NCBI RefSeq assembly: GCF_002115825.1
Contig: NZ_JFJZ01000048.1
Coordinates: 1-32,104, forward strand
Length of the DNA stretch: 32,104 nucleotides
Source of the DNA: Thalassospira sp. MCCC 1A01428
GTDB lineage: Bacteria > Pseudomonadota > Alphaproteobacteria > Rhodospirillales > Thalassospiraceae
Direction of reading: 5' to 3'
Part shown: one piece after another, positions 15,291-23,338 of the stretch
How positions within the stretch are numbered: position 1 is the first letter of the stretch
How the letters are laid out: each line of letters begins with the position of its first letter
The notes under the pieces: generated by a model
What the model was told of the DNA's origin: nothing
What the model saw: only the letters and a program-made list of their open reading frames with translations
Databases searched by the model: none
Made by a program: the position numbers and the translations under genes

Positions 15291-16700
15291 CTATTCCGGC
15301 TGAGGTAATGCCGAACGGCGCAGCGCAATCCAGAATGACACTTGCGACACAACGCCCGCCGCGGACAGAACAAGCGCCGCCGCCAGCGCCGGATTATCAC
15401 CAAGCCCGGCAAGAGCGGTACAAATTGCGCCAACCGCCATTTGGGTGCTGCCATAAAGGCCGGACGCCGAGCCAATAACCTGCGGATTAACGCTTATGGC
15501 TTCGGTCAGGGCGGCGGGCGATGCCGTTCCAGCGCCCAGAGTGAACAAAAACATTAAACCGATGGCATTAATCACTGTCAGATTGCCCGTTAAAACGACC
15601 GCCAGCAGCGAAAAAGCCGCGGCAACGCTTACCAGATTTGCCACCACCAGCAACCGGCGCAAGGGCACATGGCGGATCAGCCGACCTGCCAGCAAACTGC
15701 CAAACCAGACGCCCAAAATCAAAACTGCCAGATATGGTCCAATTTCGCTGGTCGGCCGGTTAAGCTGATGCACGAAGATAAACGGTGCGGCACCAATAAA
15801 GGCGTACATCGCCGTGGTGGCGCAGCCCCCGCCAATGGCATAGCCCAAAAAAGCAGGTGAACGCAGTAAGCTGAAATAATTGCGCACCACAGCCAGCCCT
15901 TCGCTCGCCATGGCATTCCCGCCGGTTTCCGGCAAAAGCCGCCAGGTTAGAACAACGTTGATCACCCCGAGCCCGCATAAAAATAGCAGCACCGAGCGCC
16001 AGCCAAGATCGCCGGCCATCAAACCACCAAGCAATGGTGCAAACCCGGGACCCAATGTAACCATCAAATTCATCAGGGCCAGCCGCCGGGTTGCTTCTTT
16101 GGGCGCGCAGGTATCGCGCACGATGGCACGCCCCAGGACCAGGCCCGCACACCCGCCCAGCGCCTGAAACAACCGCGCTGCAATAAGCCAATGGACTTCC
16201 GGTGCCAAAAGCGCCCCGACACCTGCAACAGTATATAATGCAAGCCCGACCAACAAAGTCGGCTTACGCCCGAACCGGTCCGATACCGGCCCGTAAATCA
16301 GCTGGCCAACTGCCAGCCCCAAAATATAAATGCTGATCGTCATTTGCATGGCACCGGCATCGGCACCAAGGTCAGCCGCGGCCAATGGCAATGCCGGAAC
16401 AAAGATATGCATCGCAAGTGTGCCGCTAAACGTTACCAGAGCAAGCAGCCAAAGTGGTGCGGCCCGGGTTTTCAACCCCTGTTTGGCCTGCGCGACACCC
16501 CCTGTGTATTTTTCATCTCCGTGCCGTTGTGTATTTTGGACGCTGCGTTGACCGTTTTTCGCGCCAACAGGTTGTACATTATCTTGCCAGGCGATACCGG
16601 CATCCGAATTTCGATTTATTGTTTCGATATCAGAATGTTTAGAACACACTTCGGGACAGTCGGCCGGGTCGCCGTCAGAGCTTAACGAAATCCTGTCCAT
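15291..16700 (-). CDS. Bcr/CflA-type MFS multidrug transporter
   Basis: A 12-helix major-facilitator efflux protein of the inner membrane. Helix 1 is LWLLALVTFSGTLAMHIFVP. Motif A follows helix 2 in GQLIYGPVSDRFGRKPTLLV, and ALGGCAGLVLGRAIVRDTCA is the typical Bcr/CflA helix 4. The ATG at 16700 follows the marR stop after one base, indicating translational coupling, and gives 469 residues. About 75 of these precede helix 1 and are hydrophilic, whereas most Bcr/CflA proteins begin only 5-15 residues before helix 1. A later non-ATG start (for example the TTG in the QGLKT region) is possible. The partner MarR probably senses the exported drug. Confidence 0.88.
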   Translation of the reverse strand: MDRISLSSDGDPADCPEVCSKHSDIETINRNSDAGIAWQDNVQPVGAKNGQRSVQNTQRHGDEKYTGGVAQAKQGLKTRAAPLWLLALVTFSGTLAMHIFVPALPLAAADLGADAGAMQMTISIYILGLAVGQLIYGPVSDRFGRKPTLLVGLALYTVAGVGALLAPEVHWLIAARLFQALGGCAGLVLGRAIVRDTCAPKEATRRLALMNLMVTLGPGFAPLLGGLMAGDLGWRSVLLFLCGLGVINVVLTWRLLPETGGNAMASEGLAVVRNYFSLLRSPAFLGYAIGGGCATTAMYAFIGAAPFIFVHQLNRPTSEIGPYLAVLILGVWFGSLLAGRLIRHVPLRRLLVVANLVSVAAAFSLLAVVLTGNLTVINAIGLMFLFTLGAGTASPAALTEAISVNPQVIGSASGLYGSTQMAVGAICTALAGLGDNPALAAALVLSAAGVVSQVSFWIALRRSALPQPE

Positions 16701-16701
16701 T

Positions 16702-17151
16702 CTACGCGGCCCCACCTTTGGTTTGGCGCGCAACATGGGCCAACACACGCAAAGTTGTGGCGATATCATCGGGGCTGACACCGCTTAGGGCATGTTCACG
16801 GACATTGGCCGCGGCCATTTCGACTTTTTCGACCATCGCACGTCCTGCCCCGGTAATTGTTATGGTTTTGGCACGGCGGTCACCGGCCTCTTCCTGCCGA
16901 TCAATCAGGCCATCTTTTTGCAGGCAATCCAGCAGCCGCACGACCGCTGACCCATCAAGCATCAATCCTTCGGCCAGTTGTTTTTGCCGCAAGGGTTCGG
17001 GCGCGCGCGCCAAATGCACAAGCGGTAACCATGTTGCCTCGGTCAGGCCAAAGGGTTGCAAGCCCATGTCAACGGCCCGTCGCCATTGCCGGGCAGCCTG
17101 TGCCAGCATGGGGCCAAAACTGGTTTTGGGTAAATCCGGATTGGAAACCAC
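16702..17151 (-). CDS. MarR-family transcriptional regulator
   Basis: A 149-residue winged-helix repressor. The central part KQLAEGLMLDGSAVVRLLDC, then QKDGLIDRQEEAGDRRAKTI, is the MarR DNA-binding helix and wing with the conserved DxRxK-like DRRAK. The start is a GTG at 17151 with GAGG 8 nt upstream; a nearby ATG is out of frame. It is first in an operon with the MFS exporter, starting 1 nt after its stop. A palindrome and tandem repeats cover its promoter, so it very likely represses its own operon and is released by a phenolic or drug ligand. The ligand is unknown. Confidence 0.93.
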   Translation of the reverse strand: MVSNPDLPKTSFGPMLAQAARQWRRAVDMGLQPFGLTEATWLPLVHLARAPEPLRQKQLAEGLMLDGSAVVRLLDCLQKDGLIDRQEEAGDRRAKTITITGAGRAMVEKVEMAAANVREHALSGVSPDDIATTLRVLAHVARQTKGGAA

Positions 17152-17163
17152 AATGCCATCCTC

Positions 17164-17202
17164 ATTAGATGATATATCATCTAATTTTATATCATCTAAT
17201 TT
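17164..17202. promoter_or_regulatory. MarR operator candidate: 22-bp palindrome plus 15-bp tandem repeat
   Basis: Bases 17164-17185 are a perfect palindrome with half-site ATTAGATGATA. Bases 17173-17187 and 17188-17202 are two identical copies of TATATCATCTAATTT in tandem. The region lies 12-50 bp before the marR GTG and contains the promoter -10, so it is well placed for autorepression of the marR-MFS operon. Confidence 0.75.
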
Positions 17203-17210
17203 CCTGTCAA
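17184..17210 (-). promoter_or_regulatory. Sigma-70-like promoter of marR-MFS
   Basis: On the minus strand a consensus TTGACA (17205-17210) is followed after 15 bp by TAAAAT (17184-17189). The short spacer is suboptimal, which may matter for regulation, and the -10 is buried in the repeat array. Confidence 0.55.
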
Positions 17211-17248
17211 GCCAGATGTGCCATGTGCCAGACGCAAAATTGGATTTT

Positions 17249-17286
17249 TATCGATATAGAATTTGTTAAATAACTCTATATCGATA
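17249..17286. repeat. 12-bp inverted repeat with 14-bp spacer
   Basis: TATCGATATAGA (17249-17260) and TCTATATCGATA (17275-17286) are exact reverse complements. The right arm also contains the self-complementary TATATCGATATA (17277-17288). It lies about 100 bp upstream of the marR start in AT-rich DNA. It is a candidate second operator; the bound factor is unknown. Confidence 0.6.
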
Positions 17287-17476
17287 TATTTTATAGTTAT
17301 CTGATTAATCCTAAAGACGTACAAAACAGTCGGTATTAGTTGGGAATGACACCAAACAGCCGAGAAATGGCCTGATATTTGGGATCAGATTATCTTCAAA
17401 ATGCTTAATCAATATGTTTTTGGTGCAAATTATGGGATTTAACAAAAAAAATACAGTACTTAATGCAGTCACATGA

Positions 17477-17629
17477 ACATTAGGATTTCTGCGGGGTTTT
17501 GCCTGGCGCCCGACGATATTTTGCGCACTCAAAGCCATCATCACTTTTGATAAAGACCACACCGGTCATTGCAGCATCGCGCGAAAAGATGCCAAAACCG
17601 ATCCGCTGTCGAACCGGTTTGGCGCCTGA
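17477..17629 (+). pseudogene. Coding-like open frame without a start (possible gene remnant)
   Basis: A 50-codon frame between two stops reads with codon use like its neighbours, especially in the part ending ARKDAKTDPLSNRFGA before the TGA at 17627. There is no ATG or good ribosome-binding site and no upstream continuation. I do not recognise the product. It may be the 3' end of a decayed gene, or chance. Confidence 0.2.
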
Positions 17630-17651
17630 AAAACAACATATGAAGTTTTGT

Positions 17652-17672
17652 TTTTAAGGACATCCCTTAAAA
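17652..17672. repeat. Inverted repeat TTTTAAGG/CCTTAAAA
   Basis: A perfect 8-bp stem with a 5-nt loop, flanked by a GTTTTG/CAAAC near-match, between the coding-like frame and the kinase promoter. No proper T-tract follows on either strand, so a terminator is uncertain. Confidence 0.4.
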
Positions 17673-17699
17673 CAAACGGCTGCGCAACGGTCGCAAAAC

Positions 17700-17727
17700 T
17701 TGCACGTCGGGTCCGAACCATTATACT
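17700..17727 (+). promoter_or_regulatory. Possible sigma-70 promoter of the PfkB kinase
   Basis: TTGCAC (17700-17705) and TATACT (17722-17727) are 16 bp apart, about 60 bp upstream of the kinase ATG. Confidence 0.45.
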
Positions 17728-17786
17728 GCCGCGCAAATTACCGGGCGATCTTACCGGCCCCATTACCCAACCAGCAGGAACCATAG

Positions 17787-18782
17787 ATGAGCGCACCCAC
17801 AGTTGATGTTGTCGGAATTGGCAACGCCATCGTCGATGTTTTGACCCATTGCACCGAAGACGACCTGACCCGTCTGAAGCTGGTTAAAAACGCGATGACC
17901 CTGATCGACACCGACACCGCCGATGCGCTTTATACGGAAATGGGGCCGGGCATCGAAATGTCTGGCGGGTCGGCGGGTAACACGCTGGCCGGGATTGCAG
18001 CCCTGGGGGGCAAAGGTGCCTATATTGGCAAAGTCCGTGATGATCAACTGGGGTCGGTATTTCGCCACGACATTCGCGCCATGGGCGTCAGCTTTGATAC
18101 AGCCGCTGCCAGTGACGGGTCGTCAACTGCGCGCTGCCTTATTTTTGTGACCCCGGACGGTCATCGCACCATGAACACCTTTTTGGGCGCCTGCACCGAA
18201 CTGGGACCGAACGACATTGATGCCGAGCTGATCAAGTCGGCAAAGGTCACATATATGGAAGGGTATTTGTGGGACCGCGACGAAGCCAAGGAAGCCTTCG
18301 TTCTGGCCGCAAAAATTGCCCATGAAGCCAACCGCCAGGTTTCGATCACGCTGTCAGATTCTTTTTGTGTTGATCGTCACCGCGATTCATTCCGCGATCT
18401 GGTTCATAACCATGTCGATATTCTTTTCGCCAATGAAGACGAAATTAAATCGCTTTATGAAGTCGACACCTTCGACGAAGCCCTGATTGAAGTCCGTCGC
18501 CACTGCAAGGTGGCCGCCCTGACCCGCAGTGAAAAAGGCTCGGTTATTGTTTCGGGCGATTCCGTTATCGAGGTTGCGGCCGAACCGGTAATCAAGGTCG
18601 TTGACACCACCGGCGCCGGTGACCTTTTTGCATCGGGATTCCTTTACGGCTATACACAGGGTTTCGATCTGGCCACCTGCGGGCGTCTGGGATCGATCTG
18701 TGCAGCCGAGATCATTTCGCATATGGGGGCACGCCCGGACGCAGACCTTAAAACCCTGTGCCAGGGGGCCATTCCGGCCTAA
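17787..18782 (+). CDS. PfkB-family kinase, adenosine-kinase-like
   Basis: A 331-residue ribokinase-fold enzyme that phosphorylates a nucleoside or sugar with ATP. Motif 1 is MSGGSAGNTLAGIAALGGKG, motif 2 is VVDTTGAGDLFASGFLYGYT with the catalytic aspartate in GAGD, and the N-terminus reads DVVGIGNAIVDVL. This sequence style is that of the alphaproteobacterial group annotated as adenosine kinase; substrate choice cannot be proved from sequence. AGGAA lies upstream of the ATG at 17787. A hairpin follows the stop at 18806-18832. It stands alone, with no nucleoside genes nearby. Confidence 0.9.
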   Translation: MSAPTVDVVGIGNAIVDVLTHCTEDDLTRLKLVKNAMTLIDTDTADALYTEMGPGIEMSGGSAGNTLAGIAALGGKGAYIGKVRDDQLGSVFRHDIRAMGVSFDTAAASDGSSTARCLIFVTPDGHRTMNTFLGACTELGPNDIDAELIKSAKVTYMEGYLWDRDEAKEAFVLAAKIAHEANRQVSITLSDSFCVDRHRDSFRDLVHNHVDILFANEDEIKSLYEVDTFDEALIEVRRHCKVAALTRSEKGSVIVSGDSVIEVAAEPVIKVVDTTGAGDLFASGFLYGYTQGFDLATCGRLGSICAAEIISHMGARPDADLKTLCQGAIPA

Positions 18783-18805
18783 GCAACTGCAAATACAAAA
18801 TTTCA

Positions 18806-18832
18806 CGGGACGGCAACAAACGCGCCGTCCCG
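18806..18832 (+). terminator. Strong hairpin after the kinase gene
   Basis: CGGGACGGC (18806-18814) pairs perfectly with GCCGTCCCG (18824-18832) with a 9-nt loop. It begins 23 nt past the stop. No U-run follows, so it may be a 3'-end stabiliser or an imperfect terminator. Confidence 0.5.
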
Positions 18833-19048
18833 CAGAAATACGCCGCTAATCCGCACATGCCCGTCATTTCGCAGTTGCAAAGCATTGACAATCTGCGGCC
18901 AATGGCGCATGTACCCGGCGTCTGTGTTGTATTTTTAACAAATCAAGCACTCTGGCATTTGCAAGGCAGGTGATGCGCCGCGACGTAAGCGAGCAGCACT
19001 CCGCCTTCACAATATATATCGCCCAATCTTGTTTCTGACCGATGCGCT

Positions 19049-19064
19049 TGGCACGACCGGCGCG
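19049..19064 (+). promoter_or_regulatory. Sigma-54-like -24 element before typA
   Basis: TGGCACGA at 19049-19056 matches the -24 consensus. A GC dinucleotide at 19062-19063 has the required 10-bp distance from the GG, but the -12 box reads GCGCG instead of TTGCA. A transcript would start near 19075 and keep the GGAG ribosome-binding site (19078-19081). Confidence 0.25.
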
Positions 19065-19090
19065 CGGCATGTTATACGGAGTCCGCGCCC

Positions 19091-20899
19091 ATGAAGCTGC
19101 GCAATATCGCCATTATCGCCCACGTTGACCACGGTAAAACAACCCTGGTTGACTCCATGTTCCGCCAGTCCGGCGTCTATCGTGACAACCAGCGCGTTGA
19201 TGAACGCGCGATGGACAGCAACGATCTGGAACGTGAACGCGGCATTACCATTATGGCAAAGCCGACCGCGATTCAGTGGGGGGAAACCCGCATTAACATC
19301 GTCGATACCCCTGGCCACGCCGATTTCGGTGGTGAAGTCGAACGTATTCTGTCGATGGTTGATGGTGTTGTTCTGCTGGTCGACTCGGCCGAAGGCCCGA
19401 TGCCGCAGACCAAGTTCGTTCTGGGTAAAGCCCTGAAACTTGGCCTGAAGCCAATCGTGATCATCAACAAGATCGACCGTCCGGACCAGCGCGCTGAAGA
19501 AGTGCTTGACGAAATTTTCGATCTGTTCGTTTCGCTTGAAGCCAATGACGAACAGCTGGACTTCCCGGTTCTGTATGCATCCGGCCGTGATGGCTGGGCT
19601 GCTGAAAACCCCGAAGGCCCGAAAGAAAACCTGACCCCGCTGATGGATCTGGTTCTTAGCTATGTTCCGGCCCCGAAAGCCGAAGTGGACGCCCCGTTCG
19701 CCATGATCGCCACCATGCTTCATGCCGATAACTTCCTGGGTCGTATTCTGACCGGCCGTATTGCACAGGGCCGTGCCAAACTGAACATGCCGGTTAAGGT
19801 TCTGCGCGGTGACGGCACCGTTGAAACCGGGCGCCTTTCGAAACTGATGGGTTTCCGGGGTCTGGATCGTGTGCCGCAGGAAGAAGCCGAAGCAGGCGAC
19901 ATTATCGCCATTGCCGGTTTGACCGACGCCACCGTGGCCGACACCATCTGTGCTGCCGACGTTAAAGTTGCGATCAAAAGCCAGCCGATCGATCCGCCGA
20001 CCCTGGCGATGACCTTCTCGGTCAACAACTCGCCGCTGGCCGGCCAGGAAGGCGACAAGGTTACCTCGCGTATGATCCGTTCGCGTCTCGAACGCGAAGT
20101 TGAAGGCAACATTGCCATTCAGCTGACCGAAACCGAAGACAAGGATGCCTTCGAAGTTGCCGGTCGTGGCGAATTGCAGCTGGGCGTTCTGATCGAAACC
20201 ATGCGCCGCGAAGGCTATGAACTGTCGATCTCGCGTCCGCGCGTTCTGATCAAGGAAATCGACGGCGTTCTATCTGAACCGTTTGAAGAAGTTCAGGTTG
20301 ACGTTGACGAAGAATATGCCGGTTCCGTCGTTGAAAAAATGAGCCTGCGCAAAGCCGAAATGACCGACATGCGGTCATCGGGTGGTGGCAAGACCCGTAT
20401 TCTGTTCCTGGCCCCGTCACGTGGCCTGATCGGCTATCATGGTGAATTCCTGACCGATACCCGTGGTACCGGCGTTATGAACCGTGTTTTCCATTCCTAT
20501 GGCCCGGTCAAGGGTGCCATTGCCGGGCGTCGTAACGGCGTTCTGATCTCGAATGATCAGGGCGATGCGGTTGCCTATGCGCTTTGGGGTCTTGAAGATC
20601 GCGGCATGATGTTTATTGAGCCGGGCGCACGCGTCTATCAGGGCATGGTCATTGGTGAACACAACCGTGACAACGACCTGGAAGTAAACATCCTGAAGGG
20701 CAAAAAGCTGACCAACGTTCGGGCATCGGGCAAGGATGATGCGATCACCCTGACCCCGCCGCGCCAGATGAGCCTGGAAGAAGCCCTTGCTTACATTCAG
20801 ACCGACGAACTGGTCGAAGTGACCCCGCAAAGCATCCGTATTCGCAAGCTGCACCTTGATCCGAATATCCGCAAGCGCGAAAGCCGCAAGAAAGACTAA
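19091..20899 (+). CDS. typA: Ribosome-associated GTPase TypA/BipA
   Basis: A 602-residue translational GTPase related to EF-G that helps 50S assembly and stress or cold growth. G1 is AHVDHGKTT (residues 10-18), followed by [10 protein letters not shown] (G2), [12 protein letters not shown] (G3) and NKIDRPDQR (G4). The EF-G-like domains follow, with the typical [20 protein letters not shown]. The BipA-specific C-terminal domain includes [20 protein letters not shown]. Length is normal. The ATG at 19091 has GGAG 9 nt upstream. Codon use is more biased than in neighbouring genes, consistent with strong expression. A strong terminator follows. Confidence 0.98.
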   Translation: MKLRNIAIIAHVDHGKTTLVDSMFRQSGVYRDNQRVDERAMDSNDLERERGITIMAKPTAIQWGETRINIVDTPGHADFGGEVERILSMVDGVVLLVDSAEGPMPQTKFVLGKALKLGLKPIVIINKIDRPDQRAEEVLDEIFDLFVSLEANDEQLDFPVLYASGRDGWAAENPEGPKENLTPLMDLVLSYVPAPKAEVDAPFAMIATMLHADNFLGRILTGRIAQGRAKLNMPVKVLRGDGTVETGRLSKLMGFRGLDRVPQEEAEAGDIIAIAGLTDATVADTICAADVKVAIKSQPIDPPTLAMTFSVNNSPLAGQEGDKVTSRMIRSRLEREVEGNIAIQLTETEDKDAFEVAGRGELQLGVLIETMRREGYELSISRPRVLIKEIDGVLSEPFEEVQVDVDEEYAGSVVEKMSLRKAEMTDMRSSGGGKTRILFLAPSRGLIGYHGEFLTDTRGTGVMNRVFHSYGPVKGAIAGRRNGVLISNDQGDAVAYALWGLEDRGMMFIEPGARVYQGMVIGEHNRDNDLEVNILKGKKLTNVRASGKDDAITLTPPRQMSLEEALAYIQTDELVEVTPQSIRIRKLHLDPNIRKRESRKKD

Positions 20900-20933
20900 A
20901 CGCCGCTTAAACGACGTTTCATTCGTTCTTCTG

Positions 20934-20964
20934 ACAAGGCCGGTCCCTATTGGACCGGCCTTGT
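20934..20964 (+). terminator. Intrinsic terminator after typA
   Basis: ACAAGGCCGGTCC (20934-20946) pairs perfectly with GGACCGGCCTTGT (20952-20964), a 13-bp stem with a 5-nt loop followed by a moderately T-rich stretch. Confidence 0.8.
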
Positions 20965-21083
20965 TGCATTCCTGCCCGCGAATAACTGTCATATTTTAAC
21001 TACGATCTTGCGACGCTTTGGGCATTCTTTAACTGATGGCACCATATGGTCTGCAAAAGGCAGCCGGATATTCAGGGGGAAAA

Positions 21084-22655
21084 ATGAATAGCCACACCAA
21101 ACGCAGCTGGGGTGAGGCGTTTCGCGCCCTGACCAACCCGCGGGTTATTACGATGCTGTTTCTGGGGTTTTCCGCCGGAATTCCCATTTTGCTGATTTTC
21201 TCTACGCTGTCGATCTGGCTACGCGAAGCCGGGGTGGAACGTGCGACGGTTACCTATTTCAGCTGGGCGGCCCTGGGGTATTCCTTCAAGTTCGTCTGGG
21301 CACCTTTAATCGACCGTCTCCCCCTGCCGATCCTTCACACCACCCTGGGCCGACGTCGCAGTTGGCTGATTGTTGCGCAAACCGCCATCATTGGCGCCAT
21401 ATTATGGATGGGCCTGACCGACCCGGCCCACAATCTGACCATGATGGCCTTTGCGGCCGTGGCCCTTGGTTTTGCCTCGGCAACACAGGATATTGTCATT
21501 GATGCCTATCGTATCGAGGCTGTCGATACCGATTTGCAGGCCATGATGAGTTCAGCCTATATCGCCGGATATCGCATTGGCATGATTGTGGCCGGTGCAG
21601 GCGCGCTGACCATCGCCGCACTGATCGAAGGGGAAGGCACCTACCAGCCCCTGGCGTGGCGTGTGGCCTATGGCTGCATGGCGCTGGCGATGTGTGTGGG
21701 GGTATTGACAACCTTGCTGGTCAGTGAACCCACGGTGGTGCGCAAGGACAGCAAATATTTCCACCACACCAGCGACTATATCCGCTTCCTGCTGATGTTC
21801 GCGCTGACCATCATCACCTTCATTGCGGCAAATATCTATGTTGGCGATGCGGTTGAACCGATGAAAACGGCGATGGTTAACGGCGGCATGACCAAAGAAC
21901 TGGCCGGTTTTCTAACCGGTACCTTGCAACTGGCTGTCGCGGTGATATTGGCAATTGCCGTTGCCTGGGCGACCACCCTGGCGGGGATAACCCCGCGCGA
22001 GATGGTGCGTGAAACCTATGTCGCCCCGATCAAGGATTTCATCGACCGCTATGGCAAGGTCGCCATCGTTGTTCTGGCATTGATCGGGTTTTATCGCATT
22101 GCCGATATTGTTATGGGGGTCATGGCCAATGTGTTTTACACCGATATCGGCTTTTCCAAGGAAGAGATCGCAGCTGTATCAAAAACATTTGGCCTGTTCA
22201 TGACCATTGCCGGCAGTTTCCTGGGGGGGGTCCTGTCGGTGCGCTACGGTGTGATCAAAGTATTGTTTCTGGGTGCCTTGCTATCAGCCATCACCAACAT
22301 CCTGTTTGCCGTCATGGCGCAAATTCCCGCCAATACAGTAATGTTTGCCGTGGTGATCATGGCCGATAATCTGTCGGGTGGCCTGGCAACGGCTGCTTTC
22401 ATCGCCTATTTGTCCGGGCTGACCAACATTTCCTTTACCGCCATGCAATATGCCATTTTCAGTTCCATCATGACCCTGTTTCCCAAGGTCATTGCCGGGT
22501 TTTCCGGAACGGCGGTTGATGCGGTTGGTTACCAGGCCTTTTTCATTGGTACGGCCATTCTGGGATTACCGGTTTTACTTCTGGTCGTGCTGGCAGGCCG
22601 CCTGACCGATGTTGAAAACCCGAAATCCGGAACCGCCAAAACAACAGCCCGGTAA
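21084..22655 (+). CDS. ampG: AmpG-type MFS muropeptide permease
   Basis: About 523 residues with 12 or more membrane helices. The N-terminal region has the AmpG hallmarks: LFLGFSAGIPILLIFSTLSI, then WLREAGVERATVTYFSWAAL, YSFKFVWAPLIDRLPLP and LGRRRSWL. AmpG imports anhydro-muropeptides from the periplasm for cell-wall recycling and can affect beta-lactamase induction. The protein is longer than minimal AmpG because of extra sequence in the central part (about residues 220-330). The ATG at 21084 is chosen over that at 21036 because AGGGGGA lies just before it. No other recycling genes are adjacent. Confidence 0.9.
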   Translation: MNSHTKRSWGEAFRALTNPRVITMLFLGFSAGIPILLIFSTLSIWLREAGVERATVTYFSWAALGYSFKFVWAPLIDRLPLPILHTTLGRRRSWLIVAQTAIIGAILWMGLTDPAHNLTMMAFAAVALGFASATQDIVIDAYRIEAVDTDLQAMMSSAYIAGYRIGMIVAGAGALTIAALIEGEGTYQPLAWRVAYGCMALAMCVGVLTTLLVSEPTVVRKDSKYFHHTSDYIRFLLMFALTIITFIAANIYVGDAVEPMKTAMVNGGMTKELAGFLTGTLQLAVAVILAIAVAWATTLAGITPREMVRETYVAPIKDFIDRYGKVAIVVLALIGFYRIADIVMGVMANVFYTDIGFSKEEIAAVSKTFGLFMTIAGSFLGGVLSVRYGVIKVLFLGALLSAITNILFAVMAQIPANTVMFAVVIMADNLSGGLATAAFIAYLSGLTNISFTAMQYAIFSSIMTLFPKVIAGFSGTAVDAVGYQAFFIGTAILGLPVLLLVVLAGRLTDVENPKSGTAKTTAR

Positions 22656-22670
22656 CAAAACCCCGGGCCT

Positions 22671-22690
22671 GTGCTGTTTTCCTACAGCAC
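22671..22690 (+). repeat. Small hairpin after ampG
   Basis: GTGCTGT and ACAGCAC (7 bp) with a 6-nt loop, 15 nt after the ampG stop. It precedes the stronger terminator at 22758-22790. Confidence 0.45.
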
Positions 22691-22757
22691 GGTCAATTTC
22701 GCGCCCCCAACAAGGCCCACGCTGGTATAGGCGCCTTTCGCACCGTCTTTGAAAAAC

Positions 22758-22790
22758 AAAACCCCCGCTTTTTTCAAAGCGGGGGTTTTT
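22758..22790. terminator. Bidirectional intrinsic terminator between ampG and ptsN
   Basis: AAACCCCCGCTTT (22759-22771) pairs perfectly with AAAGCGGGGGTTT (22776-22788) with a 4-nt loop. A-rich sequence precedes it and a TTTTT run follows, so it serves ampG on plus and the ptsN cluster on minus. Confidence 0.93.
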
Positions 22791-22835
22791 CGTTGCCAAA
22801 CCCGATTTATCCGGGCCCGGTCAAAGCTATATTTT

Positions 22836-23300
22836 TCAGGCGGCCTGTTCGGCCTCGTCCTGGGTCAGCAATGCATAGATTGCATCAGCCGATGCAGCCC
22901 CACGCAGCTTTTCACACATACCCTGATTGCGCAGCAACCGGGAAATACGTGCCAAAGCTTTCAAGTGATCGGCACCGGCCTCTTCAGGGGCTACCAGCAT
23001 ACAAAACAGATCGACAGGCTGTTCATCGACAGCATCAAATTCAATCGGATTTTGCGCACGGGCAAATACCATGTAAAGCCGGTCCAGATCGCCCAGCTTT
23101 CCATGCGGAATCGCCACGCCACCACCAACGCCGGTGCTGCCCAGCTTTTCACGGTCAAGCAAAACAGAGAAAATCTGCCCTGCGTCACGTCCGGTTACCT
23201 CGGCGGCTTTTTCTGCGAGTTCTTCGAGAACAGCCTTCTTGGCACCGGAACGCAATGCCGGAATAACCCCTGACGGGGAGAGAATTGTTGAAATGTCCAT
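22836..23300 (-). CDS. ptsN: PTS-Ntr EIIA protein (nitrogen regulatory IIA)
   Basis: A 154-residue EIIA of the fructose/mannitol type, the terminal phospho-acceptor of the PTS-Ntr chain. The phosphorylated histidine is H66 in GGGVAIPHGKLG. The N-terminus MDISTILSPSGVIPALRSGA and the pattern LLDREKLGSTGVGGG are typical. It signals carbon/nitrogen and potassium status in proteobacteria rather than transporting sugar. It is the last gene of the lpt-rpoN-hpf-ptsN run and lies 38 bp after hpf. A strong terminator follows. Confidence 0.96.
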   Translation of the reverse strand: MDISTILSPSGVIPALRSGAKKAVLEELAEKAAEVTGRDAGQIFSVLLDREKLGSTGVGGGVAIPHGKLGDLDRLYMVFARAQNPIEFDAVDEQPVDLFCMLVAPEEAGADHLKALARISRLLRNQGMCEKLRGAASADAIYALLTQDEAEQAA

Positions 23301-23338
23301 CTTTCGCGTTGCGTTGTTTGGACCAGAGGTCGCGTTCG

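Larger units (their letters stand above)
18783..19090. other. Intergenic region between the kinase and typA
   Basis: A 308-bp gap holding the hairpin at 18806-18832 and the -24/-12-like element at 19049-19064. No gene is apparent. Confidence 0.55.

Noticed and set aside
15158..15478. 106-codon plus-strand open frame
   Set aside because: Most of it is antisense to the 3' end of the MFS gene, the composition is not protein-like, and nothing recognisable is encoded.
17311..17562. 83-codon minus-strand open frame before marR
   Set aside because: No ribosome-binding site and no recognisable family; it lies in AT-rich intergenic DNA.
19048..19077. TTGGCA/TTATAC as a sigma-70 promoter of typA
   Set aside because: The start would fall at about 19084, downstream of the ribosome-binding site, so the geometry does not work; the -24 reading of the same bases fits better.
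19007..19723. 238-codon minus-strand open frame over typA
   Set aside because: Antisense shadow of the biased typA coding sequence.
22680..22760. Minus-strand frame ending SVGLVGGAKLTVL before a stop, between ampG and ptsN
   Set aside because: It looks like a protein C-terminus but is only about 22 codons, runs out of the terminator hairpin, and lacks a start; too short to support.
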